A stretch of DNA of 64,000 bases from the NCBI RefSeq assembly GCF_008629685.1, contig NZ_VWSF01000009.1, positions 62,001 to 126,000 of the forward strand. Reading direction: 5' to 3'. A program made the translations under genes and the position numbers. Origin of the DNA: Adhaeribacter rhizoryzae. GTDB taxonomy: Bacteria > Bacteroidota > Bacteroidia > Cytophagales > Hymenobacteraceae. Within the stretch, counting starts at the first letter, position 1, and each line of letters begins with the position of its first letter. Positions 8,964 through 18,001 of the stretch are shown here, piece after piece. The notes under the pieces were generated by a model. That model saw only the letters and a program-made list of their open reading frames with translations. It made no database searches and was not told the origin of the DNA.

Positions 8964-10058
8964 TTAGACCGAAACGGTACCGGATAATTTCGTTTTCTTA
9001 TCCTGTGCCAGAAACTCTTTTACAAACTCATCGTCGTGGAGGTGCGGGTAAGCCGCGTACACCCGGTCAATTTCTTCCATTTGTCCCGCCGACAATTCTT
9101 CGTTCGGGTTTAAACACCAGCGACCTTCCAAAAGGCCTTGCCGCCGCAACACTTCGTGAATGCCCGGAATACAGCCGTGAAAATTATGGCTTGGGTCGAA
9201 GAAAGCCGCGTTGCTATCGGTAACTTCAATATTCAGGCTTAGCATCCGGTCGAAGCAGCCATTGCCGTTATTTTTAGAGGCTTTCACTTCTTCCAGCAAG
9301 GCTACGGCTTTCTTCGTCCAAACGGCCCAATGCCCGAGTAAACCGCCCACAAATTCTTTTTCAACCGGTTTTCCGTCAACCGTAAACCGATACGTGGTTA
9401 GCAAATCGGCCACAATATTATCGTCGTTGCCGGTATACAACGCAATTTCGTCGCGCCGGCTGGAGAAGCAAACAGCCCGCACCACATCCAAAGTTTGATA
9501 ACGGTTAAAAGACGCCACTTTAATCGCCTGCACATTCGGAATTTCGGCAAAGGCATGCCAGAACTCGTAACTGAATATCCGGCCACCCACCGAAGGCTGC
9601 AAGTAAAAACCAAATACCGGAATTACGTCGGCTACGGCTCTTACCCGGTCTAATATTTCTTTTTCGGTCCAGCCCTGCAAACCACCCATGCTCAGCAAAC
9701 CCAAATGATAACCGTGTTTCAGCGCTATCCGGGCTTCTTTAACAGCCTGTTCTGTAGGCCCCACTAGGCCGGCTACTTTAAGAAAAGGTCGGTTTAGGTT
9801 AGCAGCGGCTATTTCTTCAGCGGCCAGTTGCAGTACAGTCTCGTAAAGATTTACTTCCGGGTCGCGGATTTCGAACTGGGTACTGTGTACACCTACGGCT
9901 ACCCCGCCCGCACCGCTGGCTATATAATAGCGGGTCAGGCCGCGTTGCCGGGCTTCATCGAGTTTGCGGTCTTGGTTTAGGGCCAGCGGGTGCGCCGGAA
10001 TAACGGTACCCGCGTCTAAAAATGCTTTTAATTGAGGATCTAAGGTTGCTGTGCTCAT
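8964..10058 (-). CDS. Dihydrodipicolinate synthase (DapA)-family lyase/aldolase
   Basis: A 364-residue TIM-barrel protein of the N-acetylneuraminate lyase/DHDPS superfamily, longer than classical DapA (about 290). The Schiff-base lysine is probably the K in VQAIKVASFNRY and the catalytic tyrosine the Y in VFGFYLQPSVGG. The pyruvate-carboxylate GTTGE loop is replaced by SGAGGVAVGVHSTQF, so lysine biosynthesis is unlikely; such divergent members occur in sugar-catabolic clusters as aldolases or dehydratases. No signal peptide, so cytoplasmic. Its start lies 3 bp after the stop of the epimerase-like gene, indicating co-translation in one operon. Confidence 0.88.
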   Translation of the reverse strand: MSTATLDPQLKAFLDAGTVIPAHPLALNQDRKLDEARQRGLTRYYIASGAGGVAVGVHSTQFEIRDPEVNLYETVLQLAAEEIAAANLNRPFLKVAGLVGPTEQAVKEARIALKHGYHLGLLSMGGLQGWTEKEILDRVRAVADVIPVFGFYLQPSVGGRIFSYEFWHAFAEIPNVQAIKVASFNRYQTLDVVRAVCFSSRRDEIALYTGNDDNIVADLLTTYRFTVDGKPVEKEFVGGLLGHWAVWTKKAVALLEEVKASKNNGNGCFDRMLSLNIEVTDSNAAFFDPSHNFHGCIPGIHEVLRRQGLLEGRWCLNPNEELSAGQMEEIDRVYAAYPHLHDDEFVKEFLAQDKKTKLSGTVSV

Positions 10059-10061
10059 ATC

Positions 10062-11078
10062 TTAAAACTTGCCGTCTCTTTCCTGAAAATGGGTAGGTTT
10101 GTTGTGGGTTTTACCGCCGCCCTGCAGCCAGGTAACGGTTACATCTATCATTTGCCGCAAGGTTACACGGGGATAACCAAACAAGCGGTGCGCTTCGGAA
10201 GCGTTGCTGAGCAGTGCCGTAGGCTGTACTTCGTTTATAAATATGGGCTCTTTGTTCAGCAGCACACCAAACTGCTCGGCCAGCCATTTGATAGATACGG
10301 TTTCAGGGCCAGTTACATTTAATATTTTAGCGGGTACACTGGTGTGTTTCAGCGCCCGGATAGCTATTTCGTTCGCATCGCCCTGCCAGATAACATTTAC
10401 GTTGCCGGTGGTTAAATCAATGGCGCGACCTTCATTTACGGCTTTCGCTACTTCCAGTAATATACCGTACTTAAAATCGACGGCATAATTCAGGCGGTAC
10501 AACAGGGTCGGAATCTGATACTTATCAGAAAAATATTGAAATATTCGTTCACGGCCCAGGCAGGACTGCCCGTACTCGCCTACCGGACCGGTCGGATGAT
10601 CTTCGGTTAAACCGCCGGAAGTTACGGGTGCAAACGGATAAACATTACCAGTAGAAAACGCCACAATGCGCGAATTTTTATATCGCTCGGCCACCCGGCC
10701 CGGCAAGTAAGCGTTCATGGCCCAGGTAAAAGCTTCTTTACCGGTAGTTCCAAATTTATTACCCGCCAGATAAAGCACATTGGCAGCATCGGGCAAAGCC
10801 GCTAAATGATCTTCGTTTAATAAATCGGCGGCATAGGTCTCAATGCCATCGGCTTCCAGTTCGGCTTGCGTTTGCGGATCAGAGAAGCGGGAAACGCCAA
10901 TGATGCGTTTTTTTATACCGGCCTGATCTACGGCTTGTTTGGCTAAACGGGCCATGCTAGGCCCCATCTTACCGCCCACGCCTAACAAAATAATATCGCC
11001 TTCTATGTCGTACAGATCGGTAATTAAGGCATCCGAAGGCCGTAATAATTCTCTTTCTAAAGCTTCTAAATCACTCAT
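10062..11078 (-). CDS. NAD-dependent epimerase/dehydratase-family protein
   Basis: Cytoplasmic 338-residue extended short-chain dehydrogenase. The nucleotide-binding motif is DIILLGVGGKMGPSMARLA (variant GxGGxxG near residues 33-39), followed by LYLAGNKFG and a serine/threonine-rich strand FSTGNVYPF; the usual YxxxK appears only as YGQSCLGRE, so the catalytic lysine seems replaced. This may mean an altered reaction or a dehydrogenase with another catalytic arrangement. It sits 24 bp after the Nramp-like gene and 3 bp before the DHDPS-like gene. It probably converts the sugar intermediate that the neighbouring lyase cleaves; this is inference from context. Confidence 0.83.
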   Translation of the reverse strand: MSDLEALERELLRPSDALITDLYDIEGDIILLGVGGKMGPSMARLAKQAVDQAGIKKRIIGVSRFSDPQTQAELEADGIETYAADLLNEDHLAALPDAANVLYLAGNKFGTTGKEAFTWAMNAYLPGRVAERYKNSRIVAFSTGNVYPFAPVTSGGLTEDHPTGPVGEYGQSCLGRERIFQYFSDKYQIPTLLYRLNYAVDFKYGILLEVAKAVNEGRAIDLTTGNVNVIWQGDANEIAIRALKHTSVPAKILNVTGPETVSIKWLAEQFGVLLNKEPIFINEVQPTALLSNASEAHRLFGYPRVTLRQMIDVTVTWLQGGGKTHNKPTHFQERDGKF

Positions 11079-11102
11079 TTTAATATTTTAATCTGGAAAT
11101 CT

Positions 11103-12380
11103 TTATTTCAGAAACAATTCGTTTACATTACTAAAAGCCAGGCCTATTAATATTACTAAGCCTAAAGCACCGAATATTTTAACCGTTAAGGAGTTTTTCA
11201 GTGGCCCCATAATTTTACCATCGTTGGCTACCGCAAACATGGCAATACCAATAAATGGCACCAGGAAAATCGTAACACTTTGGGCAAAAACAATTAGTTC
11301 GAGGGGCAGTTTACCAAACTGAATGGCTATGACAGCGCCTACCACCATTACCAGGGCAATAAGTAACCGAACCACTTTGGAATTTAAACTGCTGCCGTAG
11401 CCCAAAGCATCGCCCAGCAACGTACCGCCTACCGAGGCATTACCTACCAGCGAAGAAAATGAAGCGCCGAACAAGCCGGTTAAAAACAAGGTAGAAGCAT
11501 AATGACCAAAAAGCGGCTCCAGCGCTTTGGCCATTTCGGAAGCGCTGCTCACTTTAATGCCCTGCGGATTTAAAACCGCCGCCGCACAGATTAGCACAAT
11601 TGCACTCATTACGCCCAAAATAATAATACCGGTAATGCTATCGCTCCGGCTACCCGCCGCTTGCGGGTTATTCTTCTTTCTTTCCTGCACCAAATAAGAT
11701 TGGTAAAAAGCACCTACAATAGAAAAACAGGAAGCCGTAAAAGCAATTACCAGCCCCAGCGAACCAGTTGGCACCGAAGGCACAAAACCGCCGGCAATAC
11801 CGGCTACATCAGGCTTGGCCAGAAACAAAGTGGTAATAAAAGCAAACAGCATCAGCCCCACCAGAAAAATCATGAGCTTTTCGAGTACTTTGTAAAAGGC
11901 CCGGAAAAACAACAAAGCAATACCCAACACATTAAATATTATTACCCAAAGTATGGGCGAAGTGCCATTGGCTTCGGCGATGGAAATACCCACTCCGATA
12001 GAATTACCCGCCTGAAAGGAAGTAGTCACAAAAAATACGCCCAGGCCAATAGCAATGGCCGCGCCTTTTCCCCATTTCTGCCGGATAGCGCTCAGCAACG
12101 ATTGATCCGTAGCTTCGCCAATGCGGGCACTCATTACGGTAAAAATGGTCATGAAAAATATGGCCACTGCCACAATCCACAACAAAGCGTAGCCGTATTC
12201 GGCGCCCAGTTTAGACGTGATGGTCATTTTGCTGGGCCCAAATACCAGTGCCGCTGTAATAATCCCCGGTCCTAAGGAGCGTAGCCACCGCATGGCCGAA
12301 GGTAAAAAGCCCTCCGCCTGGTAATCTGCCGCCGCTGCCGGTTTAACACCCGTTTGTGCCTCTTTAGTATTTGTGTTCAT
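11103..12380 (-). CDS. Nramp-related membrane transporter lacking the canonical metal site
   Basis: A 425-residue membrane protein with about 11 hydrophobic segments and the Nramp-family start LGPGIITAALVFGPSKMT. In true Mn/Fe Nramp proteins helix 1 carries DPGN; here the same place reads GPSK (residues 48-51). Helix 6, normally MPHN with the metal-binding Met, reads VGAF (222-225) before YQSYLVQE. The residues that coordinate transition metals are therefore absent, and the protein lies inside a sugar-catabolic operon between susD and an epimerase-like gene. It probably moves something other than Mn2+/Fe2+, perhaps Mg2+ (as Nramp-related magnesium transporters do) or an organic solute. The fold assignment is firm; the substrate is unknown. 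Confidence 0.87.
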   Translation of the reverse strand: MNTNTKEAQTGVKPAAAADYQAEGFLPSAMRWLRSLGPGIITAALVFGPSKMTITSKLGAEYGYALLWIVAVAIFFMTIFTVMSARIGEATDQSLLSAIRQKWGKGAAIAIGLGVFFVTTSFQAGNSIGVGISIAEANGTSPILWVIIFNVLGIALLFFRAFYKVLEKLMIFLVGLMLFAFITTLFLAKPDVAGIAGGFVPSVPTGSLGLVIAFTASCFSIVGAFYQSYLVQERKKNNPQAAGSRSDSITGIIILGVMSAIVLICAAAVLNPQGIKVSSASEMAKALEPLFGHYASTLFLTGLFGASFSSLVGNASVGGTLLGDALGYGSSLNSKVVRLLIALVMVVGAVIAIQFGKLPLELIVFAQSVTIFLVPFIGIAMFAVANDGKIMGPLKNSLTVKIFGALGLVILIGLAFSNVNELFLK

Positions 12381-12525
12381 GCTATCTTTTATGGTTTTGT
12401 TCAGCGCTTATGTGGTGGTGCTATTTGCCCCGGCAGAATATTTAATAACAACTTCAGGTTTAGGCAATCATTCCTTTACCGGAATAAAAGCCAGCTCCTG
12501 AAGCTGTTAATATACTTAAATTTTA

Positions 12526-14004
12526 TTAATACCCTTCGTTCTGTGCCAACACATTGGGTGCTGCCTGATCAATTTGGGGCAGCGGAATTGGCAAATATTT
12601 ATGGAAAGCTTTTGGTGCAAGGCTTACGACCAGCGGCGTTTTGGTGGTATTGTTGTAAATTCTTTCCTCCGCTGTCATTACGGTGGTATACCGGCTGGTA
12701 CGCATTAAATCAAACCAACGCTCATTTTCGTAAGCAAATTCTAATTGGCGCTCTAACAACAATTTATCTATAAAAGCATCCCGGTTCGGAATATCTGCTA
12801 AAGAATAATTATGAGCAGCATCGCCAAAAGCCCGCTCTCTAACTTTGTTTAATTGCGCTAAAGCCTGGTCGGGCTGGTTTAGTTCATAAAGCGTTTCGGC
12901 GTACAATAAAATCATATCGGCTAAGCGCAGTACCGGCAAATCTAAACCAGAAGCCCCGTAGGTGTGCGGCACGGCGTATTTGCTTACGAAAGGTAACCAC
13001 ACCAATGGGTCATTAGGCCGATTTGGGGCGCGCCACATTTCGGTAATAGTAGCGGCTTTGCGGGTATCGCCTTCTTCGTATTTTTTGTGCAGGCTCCAGG
13101 AAGGCAACGCTACTTCCGCACCACGGTCAACTACGCCCGGTGCCCCCGCATTCGGAATAAAATCGGTAGACAAGCCGTGCCCGTTGGTACCTTCTACGTA
13201 TTTTAAGGCAAATATTACTTCGCTGTTATCTTCGGTGGTTAACTTCCAGAGATTGGCAAAATTTGGCACCAGGCTGTAGTTAAAATCGCGGAATAATTGT
13301 TCCAGGTAGGTTTTGGCATTTGGCCAGTCTTTCCGGTAAACATAAACTTTTCCCAGTAAGGCTACCGCCGCGGCTTTAGAGGCCCGGCCCCGGGCAATGC
13401 TGGTTTGTACCGGCAGCTTGTCAATAGCATCTTTTAAGTCTTCTATAATCAGGTTATAGATTTCTTCCTCGGAGTTCCGGGGTACCTGGCGCGATTCATC
13501 AATACGCGTAAGCGGAACGGTAACTTTAGGCACCCCGCCAAATACCCGCACCAAATCAAAATAGGTCAGGGCCCGCATAAATTTAGCCTCGCCAATAAAT
13601 TGGTCTTTCTGAGCGGCTTTGTAATCGGTAGGTTTATCAATATTATTCAGCACCGAATTGGCCCGGAAAATAATATTGTAATTGCTTATCCAAAAATTAT
13701 TTAACAAGGGGTTGGCCGAAGTAGGCGCCAGTACATCCAGTTCGGGCGCACCAGCTACCGAAGTATTAGACGATAAATAAAGATTATCGGTGGGCACCTC
13801 TAGCAATAAATAATCGCCGGGTTTTCGGGCTTGCATGCGGCTGTAAACCCCCAAAACCGCTTGATCCATATCTTTGGCCGAGTTAAAGAAATTAGCCGTG
13901 GTTAATAATGATTCCGGATTTGGTTCTAATAATTCCTGGTGGCAAGCGCCCAAACCCAACGACCAGCATAACAGGCTTGTAATTAATATTTTATTCTTTT
14001 TCAT
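12526..14004 (-). CDS. susD: SusD/RagB-family nutrient-uptake outer-membrane lipoprotein
   Basis: A lipoprotein signal (LGLGAC, Cys21) followed by the SusD/RagB start ELLEPNPESLLTTANFFNSA, helical TPR-like segments (AVLGVYSRM, EAKFMRALTYFDLVRVFGG, LLGKVYVYRKDW) and the C-terminal family region (LLLERQLEFAYENERWFDLMRT). It caps the SusC channel on the cell surface and binds a glycan or other large nutrient. It begins 18 bp after the susC stop, the usual arrangement. Length 492 is normal. The ligand cannot be read from the sequence; the genes downstream suggest a sugar that is then oxidised and cleaved. Confidence 0.95.
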   Translation of the reverse strand: MKKNKILITSLLCWSLGLGACHQELLEPNPESLLTTANFFNSAKDMDQAVLGVYSRMQARKPGDYLLLEVPTDNLYLSSNTSVAGAPELDVLAPTSANPLLNNFWISNYNIIFRANSVLNNIDKPTDYKAAQKDQFIGEAKFMRALTYFDLVRVFGGVPKVTVPLTRIDESRQVPRNSEEEIYNLIIEDLKDAIDKLPVQTSIARGRASKAAAVALLGKVYVYRKDWPNAKTYLEQLFRDFNYSLVPNFANLWKLTTEDNSEVIFALKYVEGTNGHGLSTDFIPNAGAPGVVDRGAEVALPSWSLHKKYEEGDTRKAATITEMWRAPNRPNDPLVWLPFVSKYAVPHTYGASGLDLPVLRLADMILLYAETLYELNQPDQALAQLNKVRERAFGDAAHNYSLADIPNRDAFIDKLLLERQLEFAYENERWFDLMRTSRYTTVMTAEERIYNNTTKTPLVVSLAPKAFHKYLPIPLPQIDQAAPNVLAQNEGY

Positions 14005-14022
14005 TGCTGCTTAAATTAAACT

Positions 14023-17000
14023 TTAGAAACTTACATTAAGGCCCACCGTGAATACCCGGTTAATGGGCTCCGAACCATTAGCATTGTAACCCGGCATACT
14101 GTTTACCCCGCCAATTTCGCCGGCCGTATAGCCTTCCGGATTGTAGCCATGGAAATTTTTATCGGTTACCATTAGTAAGTTATTAATGGAAGTATACACC
14201 CGTAAACTGTTCATGCGGAACTTTTCGGCAATGCCAACCGGCAAGGTATAGCCCAGGTTTAAGTTCCGGACGCTCAGGAAAGAAGCATTTTCGATGTAAA
14301 TATCAGAAGCCCCCTGGAAGTTTAGCTGGCTAAGTGCGGCGGCTGGCATTTTGCCATCGCCGGGTTCTGCCGGCGACCACCACTGGGTTTCTACCAAAGA
14401 GCGGCGCATGGCACCCAGCACGTTGCCCTGGTAAGACTGGTTTTCGAAAGTGTACATTTTAGCCCCCAAAGAAGCTTGCATAGTAATATTTAAATCAAAA
14501 TTCTTCCAGGCAAAATCATTAGACATACCCAGGAATAATTTAGGCTGAAAGTTGCCCAAAATAACCCGATCTTGCGGATCAATTTTATTATCGCCGTTAA
14601 CGTCCTGGTATTTAGGGTTACCGGGTTTTGAACCAGCCAGTACCGGCGAATTCTTTACTTCTTCAGCATTTTGTAAAACACCAATGGTGCGGTAACCATA
14701 GTACGAGAACATCGGCTCCCCTACCCGCAATAACCAACTCATGCCGTAAGTATCGGTAACCGTTCTTTCCTGAAGGCCGCCCAAAGAAACTACTTCGTTG
14801 CGGTTCCGCGACACATTGAAGAAAGTCGACCATTTAAAATCGCCGGTCAGGTTTTTGGTGTTTAATTCTAATTCTACCCCTTTGTTCCGGATTTCGCCAA
14901 TATTAGAGAGCGTTCCGGTAAAGCCGGTAATAGCCGGAATGGCCACATTGTATAATTGATCGGTGGTGGTTTTATCGTAAAAATCCAGAACCATATTTAT
15001 CCGGTTCTGAAACAAGCCTAACTCAACGCCAAAATCATAGCTGTTGGTTTTTTCCCATTTGAGTTTATCGTTCCCGAACGAAGTCTGCGCCATGCCTTTC
15101 GCAAACACATTATTAGGCGAATAATTAACGCTCGTGATTCCACCTAAATAACTAAAATTACCAATGTTAAAATTACCGGTAGCACCGTAGCTTCCGCGCA
15201 GCTTCAGTTCACTAACAGCCGGAATATCTTGCATAAAACCTTCCTGCGATACGCGCCAGCCCACAGAAGCCGAAGGGAAATATCCCCATTTATTATCCGG
15301 CGCAAACCGCGAACTGCCATCGGCGCGTAAGGAACCCGACAGTAAATATTTTTCTTTAAAAGCATAATGCAGGCGGCTGAAATAAGAAACCAGACCCCAA
15401 CCTTCGCGGTAAGAAGAAGTACCAGCCGGGTTAATAATGGCATTATTTAGGGTATGAATAATATCGTTGTTAAAAGAACCAGGCACCGCGGCTAATGAGG
15501 TACTGCGGGAAGTACTTTGCTGGTAAGACGCTCCCAATAAACCACTAACCTCATGTATGTCTTTAAAAGTACGGTTATAGTTCAGGGTATTTTCGTTTAA
15601 CAGGTTGATGGTGCGGTAGTCGCTGGCCGAACCGCTGGTGGAGCCGCTGTTGGTAGCAAAACTGGCCTGGAAATAATCCGAAGAACCAGAAGAAATATTG
15701 GTACCCACCGAGGTTCTGAAGTTCAGGCCTTTTAATAGTTCAAGGCTCAGGTACGCTTCTCCTACATTATTTAAAGCGCTGGAAGTATTAAAAGTACCGT
15801 TCAGAATGCCGTTTGGGTTGGCTTGCGAGGTAACATTCTGGCCCCAGTAATCTCTGGCCTTCGGATAAGTACCATCGGGATTGCGGGGCGCTACAAACGG
15901 CGGATATTTTACCAGGCTTACCATTAAAGAACCGGCATCGCGTCGTTTGGCATACGATGGATTCAGCAAGAAACCCATGTTAATTATTTTATTGACTTTT
16001 ACATCTACGTTGGCCCGCACGCCATAAAATTTATAAGAAGCCGTTTTAACAATTCCTTCTTCGCCGTTGTGCGTGGCCGATACATAATATTTAACGGCAT
16101 CGGTACCGCCACTTACCGAAAAATTATAGCTTTGGATAGGCGCCCGCTGCAAAACTTCGTCCTGCCAAATGGTTTGGGGTTCTTCTTTAATAATGGGGTT
16201 TACCTGGTATTGCGCCGGACGACGCGGATCGCCCCAAACCGGGATAGACGGATCGCCGCCCGCCCAGGCAAATTCGCGGTTCTGATATTTTACTACGTAA
16301 TTGTAATATTCCTCTCCGGTTACCCAGTCGTCGTGCAACATGGGTTTGGAAACGCCATAGTAGGTATTAAAATTTAATTTAGGTTTACCGGTCTGGCCTT
16401 TTTTGGTGGTAACAATAATTACCCCGCCGGCCGCTCTGGAACCGTAAATAGCCGCCGAAGAAGCATCTTTTAACACCTCAATCGATTCTACATCGTTCAT
16501 GTTTATCTGCCCCAGGCTACCCCCCGGAAAACCATCAATCACCACCAGCGGATCGTTACCGGCATCAATAGAACCCGCTCCCCGAATCCGGATTAAAGGC
16601 GCTGCACCCGGTGTACTACGGGTTTGCGCAATATTAACCCCGGCCAAACGGCCTACGAGCGCTGTTTCGGGCCGGCCCGCTGGTACCTGATCCAATATTT
16701 TATTTTCAATTTTTGCAACTGCTGCGGTAACAGAACTTTTTTTCATGGTGCCATAACCCACTACCACTACTTCTTGCAGGGCTTTGGCATCATCAGACAA
16801 AGTTACATTTATCGCGCCTGCGCCGGAAAAAGAGACTTCTTTGGTAACCGAACCAATGTAAGAAAATATTAAAGTGCCGGCCGTTTCGGGTACGCGTAAA
16901 GCAAAATTGCCATTGGCATCGGTAGTGGCCCCCACCGAGCCGCCTTTTAATAACACCGTTACCCCAGGCAATGCCTCGCCCCGTTCCGATACTACCTTGC

Positions 17001-17142
17001 CCGTAATTTCCCAGTCAACTAACCTTACTGCTGCGCGGGCTGCGGCCACACTACTGCTGGTGCTGGCCGTGGCGCCCTGCCCTGGCCCGGCCAGGAGCAG
17101 CAAACAGGCCAGATAAGGCCAACCATTCGTAAATTTTTTCAT
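14023..17142 (-). CDS. susC: SusC/RagA-family TonB-dependent outer-membrane transporter
   Basis: 1039 residues. A signal peptide is followed by a carboxypeptidase-regulatory-like domain (ITGKVVSERGEALPGVTVLL, about 47-130), then the TonB plug with VVVVGYGTMKKSSVTAAV and YGSRAAGGVIIVTTKKG, then a 22-strand-type barrel ending in a terminal aromatic residue (VGLNVSF). With the SusD protein it imports an oligomeric nutrient using TonB energy. Two degenerate copies of the proposed LacI operator lie upstream (17241-17258 and 17530-17543), which would tie this pair to the hexosamine regulon to its right. The first gene of a possible 17-kb series. Confidence 0.96.
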   Translation of the reverse strand: MKKFTNGWPYLACLLLLAGPGQGATASTSSSVAAARAAVRLVDWEITGKVVSERGEALPGVTVLLKGGSVGATTDANGNFALRVPETAGTLIFSYIGSVTKEVSFSGAGAINVTLSDDAKALQEVVVVGYGTMKKSSVTAAVAKIENKILDQVPAGRPETALVGRLAGVNIAQTRSTPGAAPLIRIRGAGSIDAGNDPLVVIDGFPGGSLGQINMNDVESIEVLKDASSAAIYGSRAAGGVIIVTTKKGQTGKPKLNFNTYYGVSKPMLHDDWVTGEEYYNYVVKYQNREFAWAGGDPSIPVWGDPRRPAQYQVNPIIKEEPQTIWQDEVLQRAPIQSYNFSVSGGTDAVKYYVSATHNGEEGIVKTASYKFYGVRANVDVKVNKIINMGFLLNPSYAKRRDAGSLMVSLVKYPPFVAPRNPDGTYPKARDYWGQNVTSQANPNGILNGTFNTSSALNNVGEAYLSLELLKGLNFRTSVGTNISSGSSDYFQASFATNSGSTSGSASDYRTINLLNENTLNYNRTFKDIHEVSGLLGASYQQSTSRSTSLAAVPGSFNNDIIHTLNNAIINPAGTSSYREGWGLVSYFSRLHYAFKEKYLLSGSLRADGSSRFAPDNKWGYFPSASVGWRVSQEGFMQDIPAVSELKLRGSYGATGNFNIGNFSYLGGITSVNYSPNNVFAKGMAQTSFGNDKLKWEKTNSYDFGVELGLFQNRINMVLDFYDKTTTDQLYNVAIPAITGFTGTLSNIGEIRNKGVELELNTKNLTGDFKWSTFFNVSRNRNEVVSLGGLQERTVTDTYGMSWLLRVGEPMFSYYGYRTIGVLQNAEEVKNSPVLAGSKPGNPKYQDVNGDNKIDPQDRVILGNFQPKLFLGMSNDFAWKNFDLNITMQASLGAKMYTFENQSYQGNVLGAMRRSLVETQWWSPAEPGDGKMPAAALSQLNFQGASDIYIENASFLSVRNLNLGYTLPVGIAEKFRMNSLRVYTSINNLLMVTDKNFHGYNPEGYTAGEIGGVNSMPGYNANGSEPINRVFTVGLNVSF

Positions 17143-17240
17143 GCTACTTAATTATTAGGTTTTTGTTTGGTGTTAAAATCTATCTTATCTAAAAGGCTTC
17201 AAGCAAATAATACTTATGTAAATAGATAAATTTAAATTAA

Positions 17241-17258
17241 ATGTGTTCGTACACGCAT
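17241..17258. promoter_or_regulatory. LacI-type operator candidate (susC proximal)
   Basis: ATGTGTTCGTACACGCAT, an imperfect palindrome centred on CpG at 17248/17249, about 100 bp upstream of the susC start. It matches the copies before the GH20 and kinase operons (core GTGYTCGTACAC). Confidence 0.6.
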
Positions 17259-17315
17259 TATGTTAAATTTTCAGTTCTTAAATCTATACTTTCAAGAAAT
17301 TTTCGATTAAATTAC

Positions 17316-17461
17316 TTAAAGGGTGCAGGCGTAATTTATATAGCTGTATTTTATTGTTAATAGTAGATTTTAAGGTAGAAGCTAACTTAAAAAGAAGCGC
17401 TATTCTGCTTTATATTAATTTCAATCTACGCTGCCGTTCTCTTTTACGCGCTCCTGCACCC
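17316..17461. mobile_element. Candidate MITE-like element with 13-bp inverted ends and 9-bp flanking direct repeat
   Basis: TTAAAGGGTGCAGG (17316-17329) is inverted as CCTGCACCCTTAA (17453-17465). The outside is flanked by the direct repeat TTAAATTAC at 17307-17315 and 17462-17470, as expected for a target duplication (the last bases of the right arm overlap the duplication). About 146 bp, no coding capacity, placed between the two susC operator candidates. No related transposase is in the window. Confidence 0.45.
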
Positions 17462-17529
17462 TTAAATTACACGGAAAAAATTATAAAAAAAATACTTTAA
17501 GTAATTTTAGTAGGAGAAAATCAAAATTT

Positions 17530-17543
17530 AAGGTTCGTACACA
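17530..17543. promoter_or_regulatory. LacI-type operator candidate (susC distal, one good half)
   Basis: AAGGTTCGTACACA: the right half and central CG match the other sites exactly while the left three bases differ. Centre 288 bp from the proximal site. Weaker than the other copies. Confidence 0.4.
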
Positions 17544-17785
17544 CAAAAGAATAATTACATTGCTTTATGTTATTACCTTAAATTAATAGGAAGAGAACTT
17601 TAATTATTTAGACCAGACAAGATTGTTAGCTTAAATATTGAAGTTGCTTGTTATCCAAAGCGAACCAATCACCTATAAAGCACCAAAACTTAATCCCTTG
17701 GCTGGTTGTTTTCACTTATAATAGTTTAGCAGAAGTTTTAAGATTGACGGTAAAAACACCATAACTCGGGCTAAACGCAGCCTTG

Positions 17786-17840
17786 CATTGCCCGGGTACT
17801 TTAGCCCCGGGTTTTTAGCACCCCTGACTGAAGTCAGGGG
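17786..17840. repeat. GC-rich hairpins downstream of PQQ dehydrogenase gene
   Basis: CCCGGG is inverted across 17791-17811, followed by a near-perfect hairpin CCCCTGACTGAAGTCAGGGG (17821-17840; 9-bp arms). It resembles dispersed intergenic palindromes and may terminate the transcript ending at 18002. Confidence 0.5.
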
Positions 17841-18001
17841 CCATTCAAAGGCAGGCGATTGAAAAAGGTGTATGTAGTGTATATTTTCTCTTAGCTGACA
17901 ACTATGGCGCTGGCTTCCGCTCAAAATCAAAACACCAAACAGCTTCCATATTAGCCCACAAAATTAGTAGCGGTACCAATATTACCCCCGTCTACGCTGG
18001 T

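Larger units (their letters stand above)
17143..18001. other. 859-bp upstream region of susC
   Basis: AT-rich non-coding stretch holding two operator-like sites, a candidate 146-bp inverted-repeat element between them, and a GC-rich hairpin pair near 17790-17840. A possible -7 element on the minus strand (TATTATTTG, 17212-17204) is one base too long for the consensus. I see no convincing gene; a 72-codon frame at 17712-17930 runs across the palindromes. Confidence 0.6.

Noticed and set aside
11661-12275. Plus-strand open frame of 204 codons
   Set aside because: Antisense to the Nramp-related gene; composition is basic and low-complexity with no domain.
17712-17930. Minus-strand 72-codon frame
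   Set aside because: Crosses the GC-rich palindromes at 17790-17840; no start context and no protein features.
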